Source: an uncultured Dorea sp.
GTDB lineage: Bacteria > Bacillota > Clostridia > Lachnospirales > Lachnospiraceae
NCBI GenBank assembly: GCA_900543415.1
Contig: UQRE01000006.1
Location: 11,400 to 75,399 of the forward strand
DNA: 64,000 nucleotides
Direction of reading: 5' to 3'
This document shows, piece after piece, positions 58,581-64,000 of this stretch; the stretch's first letter is position 1, and each line of letters opens with the position of its first letter. The notes beneath the pieces are model-generated. The model made no database searches, was not told where the DNA came from, and worked only from the letters and a program-made list of their open reading frames with translations. Made by a program: the position numbers and the translations under genes.

Positions 58581-58913
58581 ATGTTTCATGTAACCGTCTA
58601 TGAAAATAAGAAAAAAGAATACGTTGGTTTCCAGACCGAGGGACATGCGGGATATGCAGAAGCAGGACAAGATATTGTGTGTGCAGCAGCATCTGTCCTT
58701 GTCATCAACACGATGAATGCAATTGAAGCATTTGCGGATGATCAGGCTTCACTCGTGACGGAGGAAGAAGAAGGATTTATTCATTATGAATTAAATGGCA
58801 GACCTTCCATGGAAGCGTCACTTCTTCTTAAGACAATGGTTCTTGGACTTTCTGAGATGGCACATGATGAAGACTATGCACAATATATTGATTTAACATT
58901 CGAGGAGGTGTAA
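58581..58913 (+). CDS. prp: Ribosomal-processing cysteine protease Prp
   Basis: 110 aa. The catalytic His is in GHAGYAEAGQDIVCAAASVL and the catalytic Cys in the same segment (IVCAA). Prp removes the N-terminal extension of L27, whose gene is next; L27 here carries that extension, so the enzyme-substrate pair is complete. It lies between rplU and rpmA as in other Firmicutes. Confidence 0.96.
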   Translation: MFHVTVYENKKKEYVGFQTEGHAGYAEAGQDIVCAAASVLVINTMNAIEAFADDQASLVTEEEEGFIHYELNGRPSMEASLLLKTMVLGLSEMAHDEDYAQYIDLTFEEV

Positions 58914-58919
58914 ACAACC

Positions 58920-59204
58920 ATGATGAAATTAAACCTTCAGTATTTCGCTCATAAAAAGGGTGTAGGTTCTACAAAGAACGGTCGTGATTCTGAGTCTAAA
59001 AGACTTGGTGCTAAGAGAGCTGACGGACAGTTCGTTAAAGCGGGTAACATCCTTTACAGACAGCGCGGAACAAAGATTCACCCAGGTGTTAATGTAGGAC
59101 GCGGTGGTGACGACACATTATTCGCACTTGTTGATGGTGTTGTAAGATTTGAGAGAAAAGGAAGAGATAAGAAACAGGTTTCTATCTATCCAGTTGCTCA
59201 ATAA
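58920..59204 (+). CDS. rpmA: 50S ribosomal protein L27 with Prp-cleaved leader
   Basis: 94 aa. The start MKLNLQYFAHKKGVGSTKNG contains the Prp recognition sequence LNLQYF, cleaved before AHKKG, to expose the residues that enter the peptidyl-transferase centre. The core has SKRLGAKRADGQFVKAGNIL and RQRGTKIHPG. Two adjacent ATGs (58920, 58923) follow AGGAGGTG; which is used does not alter the mature protein. Confidence 0.98.
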   Translation: MMKLNLQYFAHKKGVGSTKNGRDSESKRLGAKRADGQFVKAGNILYRQRGTKIHPGVNVGRGGDDTLFALVDGVVRFERKGRDKKQVSIYPVAQ

Positions 59205-59215
59205 TTAGGAATCAA

Positions 59216-59266
59216 AGAGAGTGTTGCGATGTAGCTGATTTCAGTTATAAGGCAGCGCTCTTTTTT
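59216..59266 (+). terminator. Rho-independent terminator after rpmA
   Basis: AGAGAGTGTTGC (59216-59227) pairs, with G-U pairs and one bulge, with GCAGCGCTCT (59252-59261), followed by six T. obgE follows 55 bases later; a separate promoter was not clearly seen, so read-through is possible. Confidence 0.7.
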
Positions 59267-59320
59267 AAAAATTATTATTCTGTACAAGGTTAACAGTGAG
59301 AAGTTTAAAGGAGTAGACTT

Positions 59321-60610
59321 ATGTTTGCAGACAGAGCGAAGATATTTATCAGATCCGGAAAAGGCGGAGATGGACATGTGAGCTTTCGAAGAGAGCTGTA
59401 TGTACCGAACGGTGGACCTGATGGCGGAGATGGCGGAAGAGGTGGAGATGTTATCTTTGAAGTAGATGAAGGTCTCAACACACTTCAGGATTACCGTCAC
59501 AGACAAAAATATGCAGCAAAAGATGGCGAGCAAGGCGGAAAAAGACGTTGTCACGGAAAAGATGCAGATGATATTGTGTTAAAAGTTCCGGAAGGAACAG
59601 TTATAAAGGAATTTGAATCTGGAAAAGTAATTGCAGATATGTCTGGTGAGAACCGCAGACAGGTAGTATTGAAGGGCGGTAAAGGCGGGCTTGGAAATCA
59701 GCACTTTGCTACTTCAACCATGCAGATACCGAAATATGCCCAGCCGGGACAACCGTCTCAGGAACTCTGGGTAAGTCTGGAATTGAAAGTGATTGCAGAT
59801 GTAGGATTAGTTGGTTTCCCTAATGTAGGTAAATCTACACTTCTCTCACGAGTGACGAATGCCCAGCCGAAAATTGCAAATTATCATTTTACAACGTTAA
59901 ATCCAAATCTTGGGGTCGTTGATCTGGACGGCGCAAAAGGATTTGTAATTGCGGATATCCCGGGATTAATCGAGGGAGCGTCAGAAGGAGTCGGACTGGG
60001 ACATGAATTCTTGCGTCACATTGAACGTACGAAAATGATGATTCATGTTGTAGATGCAGCCGGAAGTGAAGGACGTGATCCGGTTGATGATATTTATAAG
60101 ATCAATGCTGAATTAGAGGCTTATAATCCGGAAATTGCAAAACGTCCGCAGGTGATTGCCGCAAATAAGACGGATCTTATTTTTAATGACGGAGAAGCAG
60201 AAGATCCTGTAGAACGTCTGAAGAAGGAATTTGAGCCAAAGGGAATGAAGGTATTTTCGATTTCCGGCGCTACCGGAGCAGGAATCAAAGAACTTCTCTA
60301 TTATGTATCTGAGGAATTGTCAAAAGTAGACGATAAACCAATCGTATTTGAACAGGAGTATTTCCCAGAAGAAGAGCTTATTTATATGGATCTTCCATAC
60401 ACAGTAGAAAAAGAAGACGATATGTATGTAGTAGAAGGTCCCAAAATTGAAAAGATGCTTGGTTATACAAACCTTGACTCAGAAAAAGGATTTGCATTTT
60501 TCCAGAAGTTCTTAAAAGATACTGGTATTTTAGATGAACTTGAAGCTGCCGGAATCCAAGAAGGCGATACTGTTAAAATGTATGGGCTTCAATTTGACTA
60601 TTACAAATAG
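59321..60610 (+). CDS. obgE: GTPase ObgE/CgtA
   Basis: 429 aa. The glycine-rich Obg domain (about residues 1-158: GKGGDGHVSFRRELYVPNGG and onward), the GTPase domain with GFPNVGKSTLLSR, DIPGLIEGASEGVGLGHEFL and NKTD, and the C-terminal OCT domain (about 345-429) are all present. It is an essential GTPase in 50S assembly and stress control; in Bacillus it also affects sporulation. GTTTAAAGGAGTAGACTT precedes the ATG. Confidence 0.98.
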   Translation: MFADRAKIFIRSGKGGDGHVSFRRELYVPNGGPDGGDGGRGGDVIFEVDEGLNTLQDYRHRQKYAAKDGEQGGKRRCHGKDADDIVLKVPEGTVIKEFESGKVIADMSGENRRQVVLKGGKGGLGNQHFATSTMQIPKYAQPGQPSQELWVSLELKVIADVGLVGFPNVGKSTLLSRVTNAQPKIANYHFTTLNPNLGVVDLDGAKGFVIADIPGLIEGASEGVGLGHEFLRHIERTKMMIHVVDAAGSEGRDPVDDIYKINAELEAYNPEIAKRPQVIAANKTDLIFNDGEAEDPVERLKKEFEPKGMKVFSISGATGAGIKELLYYVSEELSKVDDKPIVFEQEYFPEEELIYMDLPYTVEKEDDMYVVEGPKIEKMLGYTNLDSEKGFAFFQKFLKDTGILDELEAAGIQEGDTVKMYGLQFDYYK

Positions 60611-60663
60611 ATAATGCGAAGCATCCGGATTCTGGGAGGTTAATGCATGAAAAGGAGAAAATT

Positions 60664-60957
60664 ATGACTACAAAACAAAGAGCATATTTGAAAAGTCTTG
60701 CTATGACTATGGAACCAATCTTTCAGATTGGTAAAAATAGTATGACTCCGGAGCTTACAGGAGCTATTTCTGAAGCGTTGGAAGCACGTGAACTGATTAA
60801 AATCAGTGTGCTTAAAAATTGTGCAGACGATCCGAAAGAACTTGCCTCTCTTCTTGCTGAACGTACACGTTCGCAGGTAGTGCAAGTAATCGGGAAAAAA
60901 ATCGTCTTATATAAAGAAGGCAAAGACAAGAATAAAAAAATAGAACTTCCAAAATAA
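60664..60957 (+). CDS. yhbY: RNA-binding protein YhbY (CRM domain)
   Basis: 97 aa. TTKQRAYLKSLAMTMEPIFQ, IGKNSMTPELTGAISEALEA and RSQVVQVIGKKIVLYK give the CRM/YhbY pattern. It binds pre-50S particles. The ATG at 60664 follows AAAAGGAGAAAATT; an in-frame ATG at 60643 lies upstream of that site. Confidence 0.95.
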   Translation: MTTKQRAYLKSLAMTMEPIFQIGKNSMTPELTGAISEALEARELIKISVLKNCADDPKELASLLAERTRSQVVQVIGKKIVLYKEGKDKNKKIELPK

Positions 60958-60998
60958 ACTATCATTAAAACAGCAAATTTTGAGGAGTAGATAAAATC

Positions 60999-61616
60999 AT
61001 GAGAATTGGAATCATGGGAGGAACCTTTGATCCTATCCATAATGGACATCTGGCACTGGGACAAAGTGCCTATGAACAATTTGATCTGGATGAAATCTGG
61101 TTTATGCCCAATGGGAATCCTCCCCATAAAGATCAAAGTTCTATTAAAATGGACGCCGCTATCAGGAGTCATATGGTAGAATTGGCAATTGCAGATAAAG
61201 AAGCATTTCGTCTGGAAAAATATGAAATACTCAAAAAAGGCGTGTGTTGTTCCTATGAAACAATGGCACATTTTGTAAAACAATATCCAGAGAATGAGTT
61301 TTATTTTATCATTGGGGCAGATTCTTTATTTGCACTTGAAAGCTGGGTGCATCCGGAACTTTTATTTCCAAATTGTATTCTTCTTGCTGCATTTCGAGGA
61401 GAAATCGATACAGCAGAAGAGATGAATATTCAGATTCAATATTTAAAAAACAAATATAATGCCAAAATTGAATTGCTAAATGCTCCCATGATACACGTTT
61501 CTTCCAGTGAATTGAGAGAACGTCTTATGTCCGGTAAATCAGTAACCGGATGGATTCCAAAGGCAGTAGAGGCTTATATTGAAAAGGAACGATTGTATGG
61601 ATCAGAAAATAAGTAA
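60999..61616 (+). CDS. nadD: Nicotinate-nucleotide adenylyltransferase
   Basis: 205 aa. The nucleotidyl-transferase motif MGGTFDPIHNGHLALGQ, PNGNPPHKD, IIGADSLFALESW and the ISSTEIR-like HVSSSELRERL are all present. It makes deamido-NAD from nicotinate mononucleotide and ATP. Its end overlaps the yqeK start by 20 bases. Confidence 0.97.
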   Translation: MRIGIMGGTFDPIHNGHLALGQSAYEQFDLDEIWFMPNGNPPHKDQSSIKMDAAIRSHMVELAIADKEAFRLEKYEILKKGVCCSYETMAHFVKQYPENEFYFIIGADSLFALESWVHPELLFPNCILLAAFRGEIDTAEEMNIQIQYLKNKYNAKIELLNAPMIHVSSSELRERLMSGKSVTGWIPKAVEAYIEKERLYGSENK

Positions 61617-62187
61617 AATGCAAAAAAGGGTACAATTAGAACTTGATGAAAGCCGCTATGAACATACACAGGGAGTTATGTATACTGCGGCTGCACTTGC
61701 TATGTGTTATGGTGAAGATGTGAAAAAAGCAATGATCGCAGGTCTTCTTCACGATTGTGCTAAATGTATACCGGCAGAAGAGAAGATACGCATGTGCGAA
61801 GATAATCATCTGGAAATATCCGCTGTAGAACGTGCAAATCCAAGTCTTCTTCACGCTAAACTCGGAGCATTTCTTGCGAAAGAAACTTACAAAATTGAAG
61901 ATCCGGATATTTTGCAAGCTATTGCAAGCCACACTACCGGACGTCCAAACATGTCTCTTCTTGAGAAAATTATCTATATTGCAGATTATCTGGAACCGGG
62001 AAGAGCAGAACTTCCGAACATGGCAGATGTACGTTCACTTGTATTTAAAGATATTGATGAATGTCTATATCTAATTTTAAAAGATTCTCTTGTTTATCTT
62101 GAAACAAAACATTTGCCGATAGATATCATGACAGAGAAAACATACCTTTATTATAAAGAAACATTGAAGAAACAGGAGGAAAATTAA
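61597..62187 (+). CDS. yqeK: YqeK family HD-domain hydrolase (Ap4A hydrolase)
   Basis: 196 aa. HD-domain metal ligands: RYEHTQGV, LLHDCAKC (HD) and AIASHTTGRPNMSLLEKIIY with IADYLEPGR. YqeK proteins are symmetrical diadenosine tetraphosphate hydrolases. nadD-yqeK-rsfS order is widespread. The ATG at 61597 is preceded by AAAGGAACG within nadD; an in-frame TTG at 61579 is less likely. Lachnospiraceae often carry an LCP (LytR-type) gene after yqeK; it is absent here. Confidence 0.94.
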   Translation: MDQKISKMQKRVQLELDESRYEHTQGVMYTAAALAMCYGEDVKKAMIAGLLHDCAKCIPAEEKIRMCEDNHLEISAVERANPSLLHAKLGAFLAKETYKIEDPDILQAIASHTTGRPNMSLLEKIIYIADYLEPGRAELPNMADVRSLVFKDIDECLYLILKDSLVYLETKHLPIDIMTEKTYLYYKETLKKQEEN

Positions 62188-62188
62188 T

Positions 62189-62530
62189 ATGGAACAAGCT
62201 ATGAATATGGCACGTATTGCCTATGAAGCCCTTGCTGACAAAAAAGGAGAAGACATCAAAGTGCTTGATATTTCTGAGATTTCTCCTATTGCAGATTACT
62301 TTGTGATCTCTAACGGTACCAGTTCAAGTCAGGTAGATGCTCTGGTTGATAATGTGGAAGAGAAAATGCATAAGGCAGGATATTCTCTGAAACAGCAGGA
62401 AGGCACAAACAGCGGTACATGGGTACTGATGGATTATGGCGATATTATCGTCCATATCTTTGATAAAGAAAATAGAACCTTCTATAATCTGGAACACATC
62501 TGGAGTGATGGAAGAGAAGTAGAAATGTAA
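62189..62530 (+). CDS. rsfS: Ribosomal silencing factor RsfS
   Basis: 113 aa. LADKKGEDIKVLDISEISPI, ADYFVISNGTSSSQVDALVD, LMDYGDIIVHIFDKENRTFY and NLEHIWSDG are diagnostic. RsfS binds L14 and blocks 30S-50S joining when nutrients are short. It begins one base after the yqeK stop with AGGAGGAAAATT and ends the operon. Confidence 0.97.
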   Translation: MEQAMNMARIAYEALADKKGEDIKVLDISEISPIADYFVISNGTSSSQVDALVDNVEEKMHKAGYSLKQQEGTNSGTWVLMDYGDIIVHIFDKENRTFYNLEHIWSDGREVEM

Positions 62531-62562
62531 TTTGTCATATGATTTATGCAGGTAATTAATTT

Positions 62563-62599
62563 ATGCAGGCGTGGAAATAAAATTCCTTGCCTGCATTTT
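62563..62599. terminator. Terminator between rsfS and lexA
   Basis: ATGCAGGC (62563-62570) with GCCTGCAT (62589-62596) and an inner GGAA/TTCC pairing; TTT follows on the forward strand. The two genes converge on it. Confidence 0.75.
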
Positions 62600-62635
62600 G
62601 CTTGTTATGATTTATATTTTTAGAGTAAGCTTTCT

Positions 62636-63253
62636 TTACTTCATAAATCTGAATACACCAATTACTTTACCTAAAATAGTGCAATCCGGCACAATGATCG
62701 GCTCCATTGTATCGTTTTCAGGCTGAAGACGAATGATGCCTTCCTCCTTATAAAATCTCTTTACCGTTGCGCCGTCATCTACAAGTGCAACAATCATTTC
62801 GCCGTTATGGGCAGTCTTTCGTTCTTCAACGAGCACATAATCACCATCCAGAATTCCTGCATTAATCATGCTTTCTCCTTTTACCTTCAACATGAAGGTC
62901 TGCTTATTCGGCATAAAATCCATTGGAATAGGGAAGTACTCTTCAATATTCTGCTCTGCTAACAGTGGTTCTCCGGCTGCTACACGACCAACAATTGGAA
63001 CATTAACCATTTCTCTTCTTGTAAAATTAAAAGAATCGTCCAAAATCTCAATAGCACGCGGTTTCGTTGGGTCACGTCTGATGTAACCATTTTTCTCCAA
63101 TGTTTCAAGATGAGAGTGCACGGAAGAAGTTGACTTCAAATGAACTGCTTCGCAAATATCACGGACAGCCGGCGGAAAGCCTCGCTCCAAAATCTGTGAT
63201 TTAATATATTCTAAAATTTCCTGCTGCTTTGCACTGATTTTTCCCTGTGCCAT
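62636..63253 (-). CDS. lexA: SOS repressor LexA
   Basis: 205 aa. The N-terminal winged helix-turn-helix (KISAKQQEILEYIKSQI, RGFPPAVRDICEAVHLKST) and the C-terminal S24 peptidase domain with the self-cleavage site VAAGEP (Ala-Gly), the catalytic Ser of VKGESMINAGI and the Lys of VDDGATVKRF are present. It represses SOS genes until RecA-stimulated self-cleavage. AAGGAGGAACTACT precedes the ATG. It diverges from a YneA-like gene, and LexA-box-like dyads lie between. Confidence 0.97.
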   Translation of the reverse strand: MAQGKISAKQQEILEYIKSQILERGFPPAVRDICEAVHLKSTSSVHSHLETLEKNGYIRRDPTKPRAIEILDDSFNFTRREMVNVPIVGRVAAGEPLLAEQNIEEYFPIPMDFMPNKQTFMLKVKGESMINAGILDGDYVLVEERKTAHNGEMIVALVDDGATVKRFYKEEGIIRLQPENDTMEPIIVPDCTILGKVIGVFRFMK

Positions 63254-63301
63254 AGTAGTTCCTCCTTAAATAACTTGTCGGTCATCAAATTTAATAAAAT
63301 A

Positions 63302-63330
63302 ATTTTACCATATACATTCTCAAAAAGCAA
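63302..63330 (-). promoter_or_regulatory. Promoter of lexA
   Basis: Read on the reverse strand: TTGCTT (63330-63325), 17 bases, TAAAAT (63307-63302). It overlaps the dyad at 63329-63340. Confidence 0.65.
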
Positions 63331-63340
63331 ACAAATGTTT
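63329..63340. promoter_or_regulatory. LexA-box-like dyad at the lexA promoter
   Basis: AAAC, 4 bases, GTTT. It has the same geometry as the Gram-positive LexA box (GAACnnnnGTTC), though the outer G and C are A and T. It overlaps the -35 box of lexA. Confidence 0.5.
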
Positions 63341-63373
63341 AGAAAATATGTTCGAATATTTTGCGTAAATCTA

Positions 63374-63402
63374 TTGACAAACACTTGTTTGTTTTATATA
63401 AT
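63374..63402 (+). promoter_or_regulatory. Promoter of the YneA-like gene
   Basis: TTGACA (63374-63379), 17 bases, TATAAT (63397-63402), a full consensus. The dyad at 63377-63392 fills the spacer. Confidence 0.85.
63377..63392. promoter_or_regulatory. LexA-box-like dyad between -35 and -10
   Basis: ACAAAC, 4 bases, GTTTGT: perfect 6-base arms. It covers the end of the -35 box and most of the spacer of the YneA-like promoter, an ideal repressor site. Confidence 0.6.
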
Positions 63403-63409
63403 TCAATCA

Positions 63410-63421
63410 GAACAAAAGTTC
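63410..63421. promoter_or_regulatory. LexA box near the transcript start of the YneA-like gene
   Basis: GAAC, AAAA, GTTC: an exact GAACnnnnGTTC LexA box 7 bases after the -10. A weaker partner, GAACAAATATTC, follows at 63423-63434. Confidence 0.7.
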
Positions 63422-63531
63422 GGAACAAATATTCGAACAAGTAAAAACGGAAATAACTTTAATTCGAATGAAAGAAAATGAAAGAATAGGAAAATGGAGT
63501 GTAATTAGACGCATTAAGGGGGAGTTTGATT

Positions 63532-63888
63532 ATGAGGACAGAAAGATTATACAAGGCAAGTAAGAGAAGAAGACAAGTATTTTTAAAGAAACTGGCAATT
63601 ATTTTTTCTGTGATTGTAATTGCAGCAGGCTTAGGAATTACTATGGGAAGTAACCTTACAGGAAGCAATCAAGTATCTGCCCATGATAAGGATATGGTGG
63701 AAAAGGAAAAATATTATAAAAGTATTGAAATTGTATCCGGTGATACATTGTGGGATCTTGCAGAAGCACATATGGACGACAGCTATGACTGTGTACAGGA
63801 TTATATTGACGAAGTAAAAGATATGAATGGTCTTTTAGATGACAGCATTCACGATGGTCAATACCTAATGATCCCTTATTATGAATAA
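63532..63888 (+). CDS. LysM-domain protein, YneA-like (possible SOS division inhibitor)
   Basis: 118 aa. A basic N-terminus (RLYKASKRRRQVFLKK) precedes one transmembrane helix (about residues 20-38, LAIIFSVIVIAAGLGITMG) and a C-terminal LysM domain with SIEIVSGDTLWDLAEAHM and DSIHDGQYLMIPYYE. The size, layout and divergence from lexA match YneA of Bacillus, which delays division during DNA damage. The ATG at 63532 follows AAGGGGGAG. Direct function is inferred from position and architecture. Confidence 0.82.
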   Translation: MRTERLYKASKRRRQVFLKKLAIIFSVIVIAAGLGITMGSNLTGSNQVSAHDKDMVEKEKYYKSIEIVSGDTLWDLAEAHMDDSYDCVQDYIDEVKDMNGLLDDSIHDGQYLMIPYYE

Positions 63889-63950
63889 CTTACAAGTATT
63901 TGCATATATTATTAGCGATATATAAGGATTAACCCTATCTTAATCTGCAA

Positions 63951-63992
63951 ATTCCGCTTCATCGGATCACCGATTCCGCTAGCAACGGATCA
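63951..63992. repeat. Short direct repeat near the window end
   Basis: ATTCCGCT, 4 bases, CGGATCA (63951-63969) recurs as ATTCCGCT, 5 bases, CGGATCA (63973-63992). It lies after the last gene, and the array may continue beyond the window. No function assigned. Confidence 0.45.
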
Positions 63993-64000
63993 GTCTTTCC

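Noticed and set aside
1..64000. tRNA, rRNA, CRISPR arrays, transposases, prophage or attachment sites
   Set aside because: No repeat-spacer pattern, transposase motifs, integrase, or cloverleaf-like tRNA sequence was noticed anywhere in the window; the long inverted repeat at 47272 has no transposase beside it.

Overview
The window looks like ordinary chromosome from a low-to-moderate G+C, spore-forming, anaerobic member of the Firmicutes, most likely the family Lachnospiraceae (the Ruminococcus/Dorea/Mediterraneibacter/Blautia area; genus not resolved). Reasons: strong AGGAGG-type ribosome binding sites with ATG, GTG and TTG starts; TTGACA-17-TATAAT promoters; spore genes (GerW/YtfJ with its DUF2953 partner, alpha/beta-type SASP, YlbJ-like protein); a short HisG that needs HisZ; a two-subunit class I fumarase; the Prp-cleaved form of L27; the L21 leader RNA; and a lexA divergon with a YneA-like LysM gene. 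No tRNA, rRNA, CRISPR array, insertion sequence or prophage was recognised. No gene-free stretch exceeds 300 bases.

Layout. 1-9563: end of an AspT/YidE-type transporter, fumarase alpha and beta, a ThrE-type exporter, polA-coaE-walJ-like-degV and malic enzyme. 9650-13329: ApbE flavin transferase diverging from a NusG-domain-II protein, a Gx/HepT-type membrane protein and ruvAB. 13395-20817: zapA, a U32 peptidase (RlhA-like), an FtsW/RodA protein overlapping a class B penicillin-binding protein, and a sporulation pair. 20940-28754: L28, Asp23/YloU and YloV, recG, SASP, a PadR/HAAS pair, rsmD-coaD and a coiled-coil protein. 28760-39809: YlbJ (reverse strand), pepD, an M23 peptidase, then a long RNA-modification operon (RsmF, RsuA-type, HAD, YgiQ, SDR, membrane protein, RluA-type, RecU).

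39884-44987 is a histidine operon (hisZ-hisG-hisD-hisB and a HisF-like/HisI/HisE fusion) that lacks hisA, hisH and a catalytically plausible hisF. 45092-47258 holds a small membrane protein and a frameshifted AAA-ATPase/PD-(D/E)XK gene, ending at a 26-bp perfect inverted repeat. 47492-50057 is the TIGR03960/TIGR03936 radical-SAM pair. 50083-58096 separates that pair from the L21 operon and carries tRNA editing, HAD, CBS and amidohydrolase genes plus a peptide-use module (Sapep dipeptidase, M29-like aminopeptidase, OPT transporter, two XRE-cupin regulators). 58255-62530 is rplU-prp-rpmA-obgE-yhbY-nadD-yqeK-rsfS. 62636-63888 is the lexA/YneA-like SOS divergon.

Most of the window is conserved housekeeping sequence. 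The points most worth a second look are the degenerate HisF barrel fused to HisIE, the G7 frameshift in the AAA-ATPase gene, the 26-bp inverted repeat, the double-coding Lys/Arg-rich FtsW/RodA-PBP overlap, a strong promoter that feeds a hairpin just upstream of rsmD, the flavinylation-type gene cluster with a palindrome over its promoter, and the peptide-use island in front of the L21 operon. No clearly new multi-gene system was found. Gene calls rest on motif and family recognition from the translated sequence, without database searches.
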